DNA of 64,000 nt from NCBI GenBank assembly GCA_018267475.1, contig JAFDYI010000009.1:1-64000 (forward strand), read 5' to 3'. Below the pieces are notes generated by a model. The model had not been told where the DNA came from and made no database searches. It worked only from the letters and a program-made list of their open reading frames with translations. Shown here piece after piece: positions 33,661-45,396 of this stretch (within the stretch, counting starts at the first letter, position 1; every line of letters begins with the position of its first letter). This DNA comes from Bacteroidota bacterium (GTDB taxonomy: Bacteria > Bacteroidota > Bacteroidia > B-17B0 > Aurantibacillaceae). A program made the position numbers and the translations under genes.

Positions 33661-35091
33661 TTACTTAAATGGAGAATATTGATTTTTAGTTACTGTACCA
33701 TCAATAATTAACGGTGTGTAGAGTAAAAACAAATTATTGTGAGTAGGGTTTAAATCAAGATGTACATGCGGTCTTAACGCACCAACAGCATCTATGCTTG
33801 GATAATATATCACCGTATTAAATAATGCAGATTGATTTGCCAAAATAGAAACTTGCCGATTGGTCATTCCTTGTATTTTTATATCAACTGCATCACCATA
33901 TAAATGCCTACTTGCATTTGCTCCTCCTGCTGCTTTATTACGAACTGCTGACCTGTCTCCAGAGGTTACATCAATAGGCTGCCCTGCATATTGAGAAAAT
34001 TGTAACAGCTTTCCTTGCAATGCTTCTGAAGACACGTTATAACCATTATAATTAACTTGTCCGGCATACCCCCCACCACTTTGGGCACTCCCCCTTTTTT
34101 TGTTGGGTGGCCGCCTATCGCCATCACCCGCATTGCTTGTTCCTGCCATACTTGAAAATTCGGGTGCTTCCATTTTTTCTCCGGCATTAGCTACAAATGC
34201 TGTGTGCGTGTGTGCGAAGCCATCACTAAAATAGGCTATAGAGCCGGTGTAGGTTTTGTAATGCCCCCACTCACCTGTTTTTTGATTGTAGTGTTGGGCG
34301 TAGTAGGCAAGGTAGTTGCTTTTGTTCGTGCTGTTTTCTTGTGCCTTATCCCAGTACGCTTGCGATAGCTCGGCATACATATAATGGTTGCGGTATCCGG
34401 GCCCGGTAGCCGAAAAATCAGCCGTACCGGAAGACATGCTGGTGCTTCCACCCGTTAAAACGCCTTCGCTGCTATAGCCACTGGGGTCGGCGTATTTTAG
34501 GGGGTTGTTTAGGCAATAGGTGTAGCGGTTGTAGCTTTGGGTGTTGGTAGGGTATTGCACTTCATTGTCAGCACTTAGCATACGGGCATTTAAGGGGTCG
34601 TACATGCGGCCGTTCATATTTATTAGGCCAAATTGCGGCAAATACTCGTGCCCGGTATAGCCCCTTGTAAGCCAGGCGGGCAAGGGGTTGGCGGGGGCGG
34701 TGTAGTCCCAGGTTTGGGGGTTGCGGGGGCGCCCCCAGGGGTCAAAATCTTGTTGGGCAAAAAGGGTTCCGTATTTGTCGGTTAGGGTATTCATACTGCC
34801 TAAATGGTCGGTATAAATATAGTACAAATTTTTGTTTCCGTTGTCATTTACATATAGGGCGCAGAGGCCGCCGGGGCTGTTTAGGTAAGTAGCTTCACGG
34901 TGTTGGTTGTTGGGCAGTACTTCGCTTTCGTATTCGTTTAGGTAGTACTTGGTGCTTGTTGTGTTTCCGCTTGCATCGTGCAGCTCGCCTTTTATGCGTT
35001 GTTTATCGGCTCCGTAGGTAATATCAAGTTCGTTTATAGGCGTATTGGTAGCGGGGCAATTCCAGCTTAATGAAGGCGAAAAAAATATCCA
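33661..35091 (-). pseudogene. 5'-truncated RHS protein with C-terminal M15 peptidase domain
   Basis: The frame is open from just after a TAA (35092-35094) to the stop at 33661, 476 codons without a proper start. TTG at 34825-34827 is the first possible start. The beginning reads like an RHS protein interior (ITYGADKQRIKGELHDASG), then the RHS core, IYTDHLGSMNTLTD ... PWGRPRNP ... YDPLNARMLSADNEVQ ... LKYADPSGYS. The variable tip holds a Peptidase_M15-like domain: TSGDRSAVRNKAAGG, SRHLYGDAVDI and RPHVHLDL supply the His, Asp and His zinc ligands of murein/D-Ala-D-Ala peptidases. The 5' part of the RHS gene is missing, so it looks like an orphan toxin cassette. Confidence 0.85.
34403..34440. 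repeat. 38-bp direct repeat, copy 2 (inside the RHS gene)
   Basis: Same 38 bases as 32799-32836. It falls just after the conserved DPSGYS at the end of the RHS core, where toxin tips begin to vary. Confidence 0.85.
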
Positions 35092-35202
35092 TTAAAAGGT
35101 TGTAATTCCATTTCAGAATGGCAGCCCATGGCTATAAAGTCAATTATCTATTTACGCATAAACCGTAACTTAGTTTTTTTACTTTTTCATTCTGCAGGAA
35201 AA

Positions 35203-35239
35203 TAAAAAATCCCCATGTTTTGATACACAGGGATTTTTA
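35203..35239 (-). terminator. Terminator of the groESL operon
   Basis: AAAAATCCC (35205-35213) pairs with GGGATTTTT (35230-35238), followed on the minus strand by GGATTTTTTATTTT. It lies about 25 bases past the groEL stop. Confidence 0.8.
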
Positions 35240-35263
35240 TTGTTTGCGCGAGCGCAGGAAGGG

Positions 35264-37212
<1,949 letters not shown>

Positions 37213-37250
37213 ATTTTTGTTTTTTTTATTTTTTAATAAATTTTAGCGAG

Positions 37251-37280
37251 CAAAGGTACTCTAATTTCGTACCAAAGCAA
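37251..37280 (-). promoter_or_regulatory. Promoter of groESL (TTG-N19-TACCTTTG)
   Basis: On the minus strand, TTG (37280-37278), 19 bases, then TACCTTTG (37258-37251). The box lies 38 bases before the groES ATG. This is the housekeeping-sigma type of promoter. Confidence 0.72.
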
Positions 37281-37386
37281 TAAGGCTGCCATAAAAAGTC
37301 ATTTTAGCAGAAACAGCGTGTCAAACAGACAGATGAAATCAAGCAGGGGGGGTGTTTTTACGAAGGCGGTTGTAGTTACAGCAGGT

Positions 37387-38577
37387 TTATTTTACAACGC
37401 CGAGTTCTTTACCTACCTTAGCAAAGGCAGCAATGGCTTTATCTAAGTGCTCTTTTTTATGCGCAGCCGACAGTTGTACGCGTATGCGTGCCTGCCCTTT
37501 GGCTACAACGGGGTAAAAGAATCCGGTAACGTATATGCCTTCTTCTAATAATTTTTCAGCAAAGGTTTGTGCTAATTTAGCGTCGTACAGCATAATAGGC
37601 ACTATGGCGCTATCGCCGTTTTTAAACTCTAAGCCTGCTTTTTTTATTCCTTCTTTAAAGTAGTTTACATTCCACTCTAAAGCATCTCGCAGCTCGGTAG
37701 TTTGGCTTAACATATTAAATACAGCTAAAGAAGCGCCTACAATATGCGGAGCTAAGGAGTTGGAAAACAAATAAGGGCGCGAGCGTTGGCGCAGCATTTC
37801 TATAATTTCTTTTTTTCCGGTGGTAAAGCCGCCCATGGCACCTCCCAAGGCTTTGCCTAAGGTGCCGGTTATAATATCTATGCGCTGCATCACGTTTTTT
37901 AGCTCTACGGTACCTCTTCCTGTTTTCCCGATGAAACCGGTGGCGTGGCTTTCATCTACCATTACCATAGCTTGATATTTTTCTGCCAGGTCGCAAATTT
38001 TATCTAAAGGAGCCACAAAACCGTCCATACTAAAAACGCCATCGGTAACAATTAAACGAAAGCGGTTTTTTTGTGCTGCTTTTAGTTGCGTTTCTAAATC
38101 GTTCATATCGCAGTTTTTATAGCGATACCGTTCCGCTTTGCATAAACGTACTCCATCAATAATGCTGGCGTGGTTTAACTCATCGGATATAATGGCATCT
38201 TCTTCGCCCAATAGAGGTTCAAAAACGCCGCCGTTGGCATCGAAGCAAGCGGCATACAAAATAGTATCTTCTTGCCCTAAAAAAGAAGCTATTTTTTGTT
38301 CTAACTCTTTATGAATATCTTGCGTACCGCAAATAAAACGTACCGACGACATGCCGTACCCGTGTGAGTCAAGGGTTTTGTGAGCCGCTTCTATTACTTT
38401 TGGGTGCGAAGAAAGCCCTAAGTAGTTGTTGGCACAAAAAATTAAAACCTTCTTTCCGTTATTTAGTGTTATTTCAGCCCCTTGTTCGGAGGCAATAATG
38501 CGTTCGCGCTTAAAGAGCCCGCTGTTTTCAATGCTTGACAGCTCGTTTTTTAGATGTTGTATAAATGCGTTATTCAT
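37387..38577 (-). CDS. kbl: Glycine C-acetyltransferase (2-amino-3-ketobutyrate CoA ligase)
   Basis: A 396-residue PLP enzyme of the alpha-oxoamine synthase family. The Schiff-base lysine is K242 in [15 protein letters not shown]208/H211 of VDESHATGF contact the cofactor, and [29 protein letters not shown] are family signatures. It joins glycine and acetyl-CoA, or in reverse cleaves 2-amino-3-ketobutyrate from threonine breakdown. No threonine dehydrogenase gene lies in the window. The related KbL/BioF/SPT enzymes differ; [13 protein letters not shown] favours Kbl. Confidence 0.93.
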   Translation of the reverse strand: MNNAFIQHLKNELSSIENSGLFKRERIIASEQGAEITLNNGKKVLIFCANNYLGLSSHPKVIEAAHKTLDSHGYGMSSVRFICGTQDIHKELEQKIASFLGQEDTILYAACFDANGGVFEPLLGEEDAIISDELNHASIIDGVRLCKAERYRYKNCDMNDLETQLKAAQKNRFRLIVTDGVFSMDGFVAPLDKICDLAEKYQAMVMVDESHATGFIGKTGRGTVELKNVMQRIDIITGTLGKALGGAMGGFTTGKKEIIEMLRQRSRPYLFSNSLAPHIVGASLAVFNMLSQTTELRDALEWNVNYFKEGIKKAGLEFKNGDSAIVPIMLYDAKLAQTFAEKLLEEGIYVTGFFYPVVAKGQARIRVQLSAAHKKEHLDKAIAAFAKVGKELGVVK

Positions 38578-38662
38578 GTTTTTGTTGCGAATATCGTGGA
38601 TATTTGAAAAGAAGCCAAATATTTCTACCGTTAATAGCCCTCCAAAAATCTTTTTTTGATGA

Positions 38663-40852
38663 TTATTTCAGATACAGCATTTCTCTGTATTTAGGCAGTG
38701 CCCACATAGCATCGTCCACCACTAACTCTAGTTTATCTACATGGTATCGTATTACTTCAAAACAAGGTTTTACTTTTTCGCAATATGCGTGTGCTTGTTT
38801 TTTAGCACCTTCTAGGTTATTTGCTTTTTTGCGTTCTTCAATCATTTTTTCTACTTCGGTTTTTATGATGCTTACGCGCTCCGAAATTTCTTTAATGGTA
38901 TCTATCTGCACATCAGAGGCTTTTTTAAAATCGGTGGTTGATAAAATGGTTTTCATGCCGCTTACATTATCTACCAATATCTTTTGATATTTAATGGCTG
39001 ATGGTATAATTTGGGTCATCACAATATCTCCAATAATGCGACTTTCTATCTGAATTTTTTTGGTATAGGTTTCTAAGGCTATTTCGTAACGAGCCTCTTG
39101 TTCGCGGTGCGAAAGAATGTGTAAATCTTCAAATAATTTAAGTGTTGTTTTTGATACAAAAGCGTCTAAGGCTTGGGGCGTTGTATTAAAGTTGTTTAAG
39201 CCTCGTTGTTTAGCTTCTTTTTTCCACTCTTCTCCGTAGCCATTTCCTTCAAAACGAATTTTTTTGGAAGCTACAATGTATTTTTTCAGGATTTGAAAAA
39301 TAGCTTCGTCTTTTTCTATGTTTTTATGTATTAAAGCATCTACTTCTTTTTTGAATTGAATGAGTTGCTCGGCTACAATAGCATTTAGAGTGGTCATAGG
39401 ACCGGAACAGTTGGCCGAAGAGCCTACGGCACGAAACTCAAATTTATTTCCGGTAAAAGCAAAAGGCGAGGTGCGGTTTCTATCGGTATTATCTAATAGA
39501 ATATCCGGTATTTTGCCGATGCCCATTTTTAGCGCTGTTTTTTCTTCAGGAGTCATCTTTTTATCGCTCACGCTTTTTTCTATATCATCTAAAATTTTGC
39601 TGAGTTGTTCTCCTAAAAAGGCGCTCATAATAGCCGGAGGGGCTTCGTTGGCTCCTAGGCGGTGGTCGTTGTTGGCCGATGCTATAGAGGCGCGTAATAA
39701 ATCGGCGTGTTCATGCACGGCTTTTATGGTGTTTACAAAAAAAGTAAGAAATTGCAAATTGGTTTTTGGGGTTTTGCCCGGGCTCAGCAAGTTTTTTCCG
39801 GTATTGGTGGCCATGCTCCAGTTGTTGTGTTTGCCGCTTCCGTTTACGCCGGCATAGGGTTTTTCGTGTAGCAGCACGCGTAGGTTGTGTCGTATGGCTA
39901 CTTTATCCATCACGTCCATAAGCAGTTGGTTGTGATCCACGGCTAAGTTTACTTCTTCAAACACAGGGGCGCATTCAAACTGTGCGGGTGCCACTTCGTT
40001 GTGGCGGGTGCGTACGGGTATGCCTAATAGGTGCGATTGGTATTCAAAATCGCGCATAAAGGCGGCTGCTCTAGCGGGAATAGAGCCCCAGTAGTGGTCT
40101 TCTAGCTGCTGGCCTTTGGCGGGCGAGGCTCCCAGAAGGGTTCTGCCGGTTTGTTGCAGGTCGTATCGTACGTTAAAAAGGGCAGCATCAATTAAAAAAT
40201 ATTCTTGTTCCCAGCCTAAGGTAGCAATTACTTTGGTTACGTTTTTATCGAAATATTGGCATACGTCGGTAGCTGCTTTATCTAAAGCGTGTATCGATTT
40301 TAGCAGAGGGGTTTTAAAGTCGAGTGCTTCGCCGGTGTACGAAACAAAAATAGTAGGAATGCAAAGGGTTTTATCAAACACAAAGGCGGGCGAGGTGGGG
40401 TCCCAAGCGGTGTAGCCTCGTGCCTCAAAGGTGTTGCGTATGCCGCCGCTGGGAAAGCTAGACGCATCGGGCTCTTGCTGTACCAACTGGCTTCCGCTGA
40501 AGCGTTCAATGGCGCGGCCTCTTTCGCTAGGTTCAAAAAAACCATCGTGTTTTTCGGCAGTGGTGCCGTTTAAGGGCTGAAACCAATGGGTATAGTGGGT
40601 GGCGCCTTTGGCTGATGCCCACGCTTTCATGGCGCTGGCTACCTGGTCGGCCACTTTTCGTTCAATGGGCACGCTGTTTTCTATGGCGTTCATGACCATA
40701 GCAAAAGCTTCTTCGCTCAAATGCTCTTTCATGGCGTCATAACCAAAAACATCGGAGCCATAATAAGAGGATATGGTTTTTTCTGAAGAGGAGGGTTCTA
40801 CGGGTTGGCGGTGCAACACTTCTTGTAGGGCTAAAAAACGACGACTTTCCAT
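38663..40852 (-). CDS. glnN: Glutamine synthetase type III
   Basis: A 729-residue type III glutamine synthetase, the large form found in Bacteroidota and cyanobacteria. Signature stretches are [13 protein letters not shown] (the metal-binding Glu block), [17 protein letters not shown] and [16 protein letters not shown] (the ATP/glutamate region), and [20 protein letters not shown]. It makes glutamine from glutamate and ammonia in the cytoplasm. The gene stands alone and has a -7 box 18 bases before the start. Regulation by nitrogen supply is expected from the family but is not visible here. Confidence 0.97.
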   Translation of the reverse strand: MESRRFLALQEVLHRQPVEPSSSEKTISSYYGSDVFGYDAMKEHLSEEAFAMVMNAIENSVPIERKVADQVASAMKAWASAKGATHYTHWFQPLNGTTAEKHDGFFEPSERGRAIERFSGSQLVQQEPDASSFPSGGIRNTFEARGYTAWDPTSPAFVFDKTLCIPTIFVSYTGEALDFKTPLLKSIHALDKAATDVCQYFDKNVTKVIATLGWEQEYFLIDAALFNVRYDLQQTGRTLLGASPAKGQQLEDHYWGSIPARAAAFMRDFEYQSHLLGIPVRTRHNEVAPAQFECAPVFEEVNLAVDHNQLLMDVMDKVAIRHNLRVLLHEKPYAGVNGSGKHNNWSMATNTGKNLLSPGKTPKTNLQFLTFFVNTIKAVHEHADLLRASIASANNDHRLGANEAPPAIMSAFLGEQLSKILDDIEKSVSDKKMTPEEKTALKMGIGKIPDILLDNTDRNRTSPFAFTGNKFEFRAVGSSANCSGPMTTLNAIVAEQLIQFKKEVDALIHKNIEKDEAIFQILKKYIVASKKIRFEGNGYGEEWKKEAKQRGLNNFNTTPQALDAFVSKTTLKLFEDLHILSHREQEARYEIALETYTKKIQIESRIIGDIVMTQIIPSAIKYQKILVDNVSGMKTILSTTDFKKASDVQIDTIKEISERVSIIKTEVEKMIEERKKANNLEGAKKQAHAYCEKVKPCFEVIRYHVDKLELVVDDAMWALPKYREMLYLK

Positions 40853-40870
40853 ATTTTATATATTTTTTGG

Positions 40871-40878
40871 CAAATATA
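40871..40878 (-). promoter_or_regulatory. TATATTTG -7 box of glutamine synthetase
   Basis: Matches TAnnTTTG on the minus strand, 18 bases before the ATG at 40852. Confidence 0.55.
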
Positions 40879-41318
40879 TGCAAAAAATGGGGGGTGTTAT
40901 ATAAAAATATCAACTTTTTTATTTTTTTTGTTGAAAAAATAGGGGGTAATAGTTTATTTAGTCTTTTTTGTCTGTTTTCTATTAAATGTCTTGTAATGTA
41001 AGTTTACCGATTGAAGGGGAATGGTAAGAAGGAAGTGGAATTGCCACTATTTGATGAGCACAAAGCACTTCCGTGGTTGTTTATTTATATCCGTTTATTG
41101 TCGTAGGGTGGCGCCCTATTCCTCTAGTTATAAGATAATCACCATCTTCTTTTGAACAAAACGTTTAGGATACTATTGGTAAAAAGATGGGCTTACAAAA
41201 GGTTGTCTTGTTTCTAAAAAACACAAAAGCTATTTAAAAGCAACGGTTGTAAGTTTGGTGCTTGAGCCCGTTTACACCGTAATGGATAGTTTTTTTCAAC
41301 GCATCGCAACAAGTTGCG
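40879..41318. other. 440-base intergenic region without a recognisable gene
   Basis: No credible frame, tRNA or clear hairpin was found in this stretch between divergent genes; frames on either strand lack starts and family features. Only the two flanking -7 boxes (40871 and 41319) are recognisable. It could hold an unlisted small RNA, but nothing in the sequence supports one. Confidence 0.6.
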
Positions 41319-41326
41319 TACCTTTG
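41319..41326 (+). promoter_or_regulatory. TACCTTTG -7 box before the FabK/nitronate monooxygenase gene
   Basis: A perfect TAnnTTTG, 14 bases before the ATG at 41341; it probably drives the cluster to 44652. Confidence 0.6.
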
Positions 41327-41340
41327 CGTTTTTACAAGAT

Positions 41341-42300
41341 ATGGAGAACAAAGTAAGCAGCCTTTTAGGAATACAATACCCTATAATACAAGGCGGTATG
41401 ATATGGTGCAGCGGTTGGAGGTTAGCCTCTGCCGTTAGTAACGAAGGAGGTTTGGGCCTTATAGGCAGCGGCAGTATGTACCCCGAAGTATTACGCGAAC
41501 ATATTAAAAAGTGCAAACAAGCTACCCACAAGCCTTTTGGGGTAAACATACCCTTGCTGTATCCCAACATAGAAGAACATATAAAAATTATTATAGAGGA
41601 AGGAGTAAAAATAGTAGTTACTTCGGCAGGCAATCCAAAAACATGGACATCGCATTTAAAACAACATGGTATAAAAGTAATTCACGCCGTATCTAATATT
41701 AAATTTGCCTTAAAATGCCAAGAGGCAGGTGTAGATGCTGTGATAGCCGAAGGCTTTGAGGCAGGTGGCCACAACGGGCGCGAAGAAACAACTACTTTAG
41801 TGCTGATTCCGGCTGTAAAAAAAGTTTTGCAAATTCCGCTTATTGCTGCCGGAGGCATTGGTTCCGGACAGGCTATAGCAGCAGCCTTTTGTTTGGGTGC
41901 CGATGCGGTACAAATAGGTAGTTTGTTTGCAGCTACAGAAGAGTCGTCGGCACATCTCAATTTTAAAAAGGCCATTGTACAAGCCCAGGAGGGCGATACT
42001 CAACTAACCCTTAAACAACTTACGCCGGTGCGCTTAATAAAAAATAAATTTTTTCAAGAAGTATATGCTGCCGAAAAACGAGGAGCCGGTATAGAAGAGT
42101 TGCAACAATTGTTGGGCAGAGCGCGTGCCAAAAAAGGAATGTTTGAAGGTGATTTAGAAGAGGGCGAATTAGAAATAGGCCAAGTAAGCGGTTCTATAAA
42201 CGAAATAAAAACAGTGGCACAGGTAATGAAGCAGCTGGTAGAAGAGTTTACACAAACACAAGAGCATTTCAAAAAAATAAGCGTACATTCGCTTTCTTAA
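41341..42300 (+). CDS. FMN-dependent nitronate monooxygenase / FabK-like enoyl reductase
   Basis: A 319-residue TIM-barrel flavoprotein. YPIIQGGMIWCSG, VVTSAGNP, then the catalytic-region EGFEAGGHNGREETT, and the phosphate-binding IAAGGIGSGQAIAAAFCLGADAVQIGS are characteristic of the 2-nitropropane dioxygenase/FabK group. The two activities cannot be separated from sequence alone. The start at 41341 follows a perfect promoter box; the frame extends a few codons further upstream. It is the first gene of a closely packed cluster with moxR 14 bases downstream. Confidence 0.9.
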   Translation: MENKVSSLLGIQYPIIQGGMIWCSGWRLASAVSNEGGLGLIGSGSMYPEVLREHIKKCKQATHKPFGVNIPLLYPNIEEHIKIIIEEGVKIVVTSAGNPKTWTSHLKQHGIKVIHAVSNIKFALKCQEAGVDAVIAEGFEAGGHNGREETTTLVLIPAVKKVLQIPLIAAGGIGSGQAIAAAFCLGADAVQIGSLFAATEESSAHLNFKKAIVQAQEGDTQLTLKQLTPVRLIKNKFFQEVYAAEKRGAGIEELQQLLGRARAKKGMFEGDLEEGELEIGQVSGSINEIKTVAQVMKQLVEEFTQTQEHFKKISVHSLS

Positions 42301-42314
42301 ATACGGCATAACTT

Positions 42315-43277
42315 ATGAATTTTAAATCAGATGTAGAAGCTTTAGATGCGCTTCATGCTACCGCAAAAAAACTACATACCGAAATAGGTAAAGTAATTGT
42401 AGGGCAGCACGATGTTATTGATAATACGCTTATCTCTGTTTTTTGTAAAGGGCACTGTCTTTTAGTGGGGGTGCCGGGCTTGGCCAAAACATTGTTAGTT
42501 AATACCATTGCCGATGTGTTGGGTTTGTCTTTTAGTCGCATTCAATTTACCCCCGATTTAATGCCCAGCGATATTACCGGTTCCGAAATTTTAGACGATT
42601 CGCGTAACTTTAAATTTGTGCAAGGTCCCTTGTTTGCCCATATTGTATTAGCTGATGAAATAAACCGTACCCCGCCAAAAACGCAGGCAGCCCTGTTAGA
42701 AGCCATGCAAGAGCGCATGGTTACCGTGGGCGGAAAACGCTACAAACTGCCCGATCCTTTTTTTGTGTTAGCCACGCAAAACCCTATTGAACAAGAAGGT
42801 ACTTATCCTTTGCCCGAAGCGCAATTAGATCGTTTTATGTTTAATCTTTGGTTGGATTATCCCACTTTGGAAGAAGAGTTTGCGGTGGTAAAACAAACAA
42901 CTGTAGATAGAAAAGTAGAGCTAAATAAAATTCTTTCAGCCGATGATATTTTGTATTTTCAGCAATTGGTGCGTAAAATACCCGTACCCGACAACGTGGT
43001 AGAGTATGCCGTAAAATTAGTAGTAAAAACCCGCGCCGGAAACTCCTTAGATGATGCCTTAGCCCAACAATATCTATCGTGGGGTGCCGGTCCCCGTGCT
43101 TCGCAATACCTGGTGCTGGGCGCCAAGTGCCATGCTGCTTTGCGCGGCAAATACAGCCCCGATATAGAAGATGTACGGGCTGTAGCACATCATGTGTTGC
43201 GCCACCGCATTGTGCGCAACTATAAAGCCGAAGCCGATGGCATGCGCGTAGAAGATATTATTTCAAAATTATTGTAA
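42315..43277 (+). CDS. MoxR-family AAA ATPase
   Basis: A 320-residue AAA+ protein. Walker A is VGVPGLAKTLLV (about 54-65), Walker B is HIVLADEINR (about 111), and the sensor region reads FVLATQNPIEQEGTYPLPEAQLDRF. MoxR ATPases help load metals or cofactors into partner proteins, often with von Willebrand-factor-A proteins. No VWA/BatA gene follows; the next gene, 3 bases away, is a methyltransferase. The target is unknown. Confidence 0.95.
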   Translation: MNFKSDVEALDALHATAKKLHTEIGKVIVGQHDVIDNTLISVFCKGHCLLVGVPGLAKTLLVNTIADVLGLSFSRIQFTPDLMPSDITGSEILDDSRNFKFVQGPLFAHIVLADEINRTPPKTQAALLEAMQERMVTVGGKRYKLPDPFFVLATQNPIEQEGTYPLPEAQLDRFMFNLWLDYPTLEEEFAVVKQTTVDRKVELNKILSADDILYFQQLVRKIPVPDNVVEYAVKLVVKTRAGNSLDDALAQQYLSWGAGPRASQYLVLGAKCHAALRGKYSPDIEDVRAVAHHVLRHRIVRNYKAEADGMRVEDIISKLL

Positions 43278-43280
43278 AGT

Positions 43281-44042
43281 ATGTTTCATTGGATATTGCG
43301 CACCATTCCGCGCCCCATTTTAATACGATTGAGCTTGCTTTTTAGCAAAATAGCCCCCGTTCTGTACTACGGCACCTCTCACGAAGATCCTATTAGTGGA
43401 AAAACCTACCGGAAATTTTTACCTTATGGCTATTCCGGTCGTGCCAAAAGAAAAAATGTGTTGTGCCCGGGCAGCCTATCGTTAGAGCGGCACCGCTTGT
43501 TGTGGTTGTACTTAAAAAATAAAACCAACTTTTTTTCTGCCCCTCACAAAATGCTGCATATTGCCCCCGAGCAATGTTTTTACAAAATTTTTAAGGGAAT
43601 GAAAAACTTGCAATATACTACAGCCGATTTAAATAGCCCTATTGCTGATGTGAAAATGGATTTACATCAAGCTCCTTTTCAGGATAATACCTTTGATGTT
43701 ATTTTTTGCAATCACGTTTTAGAGCATGTAGAAAACGACCGCCAATGTATGAAAGAATTACACCGAATTATGAAACCCGGCGGATGGGGTATCTTTCAGG
43801 TGCCACAAGATACCACGCGCACCAATACTTACGAAGATAAAACCATTACCAGTCCCGAAGAACGCGAAAAACATTTTTGGCAAAAAGACCATGTGCGTTT
43901 ATATGGTATGGATTACAAAAACAGACTGGAAGAAGCCGGTTTTAATGTAATAGAGGAGCGCTATACGCAAACATTTTCTGAAGAGATGATAGAACGATAT
44001 CGTTTGCCTAAAGGGGAGCTAATTTACTTATGTAAAAAATAA
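43281..44042 (+). CDS. Class I SAM-dependent methyltransferase
   Basis: A 253-residue protein with a Methyltransf_11 domain in its C-terminal half: MLHIAPEQCFYKIF (motif I variant) around 90-105, DVIFCNHVLEHVENDRQCMKEL (about 140) and IMKPGGWGIFQVP. The first 85 residues are an extra domain with a Cys and basic loops. The substrate is unknown; similar proteins occur near polysaccharide and lipid genes. It begins 3 bases after moxR and ends 1 base before the DUF5683 gene, so it is within the operon. Confidence 0.88.
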   Translation: MFHWILRTIPRPILIRLSLLFSKIAPVLYYGTSHEDPISGKTYRKFLPYGYSGRAKRKNVLCPGSLSLERHRLLWLYLKNKTNFFSAPHKMLHIAPEQCFYKIFKGMKNLQYTTADLNSPIADVKMDLHQAPFQDNTFDVIFCNHVLEHVENDRQCMKELHRIMKPGGWGIFQVPQDTTRTNTYEDKTITSPEEREKHFWQKDHVRLYGMDYKNRLEEAGFNVIEERYTQTFSEEMIERYRLPKGELIYLCKK

Positions 44043-44043
44043 A

Positions 44044-44652
44044 GTGAGTTTTTTTAAAAATATAATCGTACTTTTTTTAGTTCTCTTTTTTACGTCATAC
44101 AAAAGCCAGGCGTATGAAAAAAAGGAATGGGCACCCCCATCTGACAGTACCGAAAAAGCACAAAAAAAACAAATAAACCGCTTGGCCAACCGCATGATGT
44201 TGTACTCGGCAGTACTACCGGGCTTGGGGCAGGTGTGCAATAAAAAATACTGGAAAGTACCTATCATCTACGCCGGCTTAGGTGCGCTGGGGTATTTTAT
44301 AGGAACCAATTACGCTAATGTACAGTCTTGCCATAAAGAATTGCTTTACAGATACAGCAACATCAACAACATCAACACGAACTCGTACCAAAACCCCAAA
44401 TATAAAGGCTACTCGGCTAATGATGTTAATACATTAAAGCAAGATGCAAAACGCAATATGGATTTTTGTATCATTGGTGCAGGACTTATTTATTTGTTTA
44501 ACGTTATAGATGCTAATGTGGATGGGCACTTTCGTACGTTTGATATGAGTGATAAATTAAGTTTATCGCTCAAACCGCAGTCGTCTTTTTGTCTGCAAAA
44601 CCCGGCAGGGTTTACTATGGGTGTCAGCCTTTCGCTTACTTTTAAAAAGTAA
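44044..44652 (+). CDS. DUF5683 domain protein, GTG start
   Basis: A 202-residue protein starting at GTG (44044), only 1 base after the methyltransferase stop. A signal peptide (about 1-22, ending SQAYE) is followed by the DUF5683 core: YSAVLPGLGQVCNKKYWKVPIIYAGLGALGYFIGTNYA, which looks like two hydrophobic hairpins, and VNTLKQDAKRNMDFCIIGAGLIYLFNVIDANVDGHF. It is a Bacteroidota-specific membrane/periplasmic family of unknown function. A TonB-like or envelope role is possible but not shown. Confidence 0.88.
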   Translation: MSFFKNIIVLFLVLFFTSYKSQAYEKKEWAPPSDSTEKAQKKQINRLANRMMLYSAVLPGLGQVCNKKYWKVPIIYAGLGALGYFIGTNYANVQSCHKELLYRYSNINNINTNSYQNPKYKGYSANDVNTLKQDAKRNMDFCIIGAGLIYLFNVIDANVDGHFRTFDMSDKLSLSLKPQSSFCLQNPAGFTMGVSLSLTFKK

Positions 44653-44714
44653 AAACACATGCTGTTTCAATAAAAGTACTACTTTTGACATAATAAACGC
44701 ATTAAAGCCATTTT

Positions 44715-45396
44715 ATGAGTACCCACGTTTTGCTTGTTGAAGATGAAAAAAAAACTAAGCGATTCTGTTTCGCAATACCTTACTAATAGCGGTATAAGTT
44801 GCGAGCAGGTATATACCTACCAAGCTGCTGTACAAAAAATAGAAGAATCTTCTTTTGATGGGGTAATTATAGATATTGGGTTGCCCGATGGTTCGGGTAT
44901 TGATTTGATTTCGCACATCAAACAAAAAAAATACGATGCCAGCCTCATTATCATTTCAGCGCGAAACTCTATAGAAGATAAAGTAGAAGGCTTAACTACC
45001 GGAGCCGATGATTTTTTAGTAAAACCATTTCACCTTTCAGAGCTTAATGCCCGCGTTAACGCTATCGTGCGCCGCAAAAAGTTTAATAATAAAGAGGTGT
45101 TGGATTTTAATGAACTATCCGTACACATACAAGCACGCACGGTATTTGTAAACGAGAAAAAGGTGTATCTCACAAAAAAAGAATTTGACCTGCTGGTTTA
45201 TTTTATTTCCAACCAAGGAAAAACCATTACCAAAGAAGCTATTGCCTTTAGCTTATGGCGCAACAATGCCGACCTGGCAGCATCGGGTGATATTATTTAT
45301 ACTCACATCAAAAATATGCGAAAAAAATTAGTAGATGGCGGTTGTAAAGATTATGTAAATGCTATATACGGCATCGGTTATAAGTTTGGCGCGTGA
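44715..45396 (+). CDS. OmpR-type response regulator, frameshifted at a 9-A run
   Basis: From ATG at 44715 the reading frame gives MSTHVLLVEDEKK, the correct receiver N-terminus, but a run of nine A (44746-44754) then puts it out of frame. With eight A it would continue as LSDSVSQYL through the phospho-acceptor in GVIIDIGLPDGSG and LVKPF to an OmpR/PhoB winged-helix domain (YLTKKEFDLL ... YTHIKNMRKKL ... YGIGYKFGA). The longest in-frame piece would start internally and lack strand beta-1 and the acidic pocket. Either a sequencing error, a mutation, or transcriptional slippage at the A run. The next gene, a kinase, overlaps by 4 bases. Confidence 0.85.
44746..44754. repeat. Nine-A homopolymer causing the frameshift
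   Basis: Nine consecutive A within the response regulator gene. One A fewer (or slippage at this run) would restore a full-length regulator. Confidence 0.8.

Noticed and set aside
37213-37386. A CIRCE operator for groESL
   Set aside because: No matching inverted repeat was found; only a housekeeping-type promoter is seen.
41214-41633. Minus-strand frame across the start of the nitronate monooxygenase gene
   Set aside because: It has no family features and covers the promoter and start of a well-supported gene.
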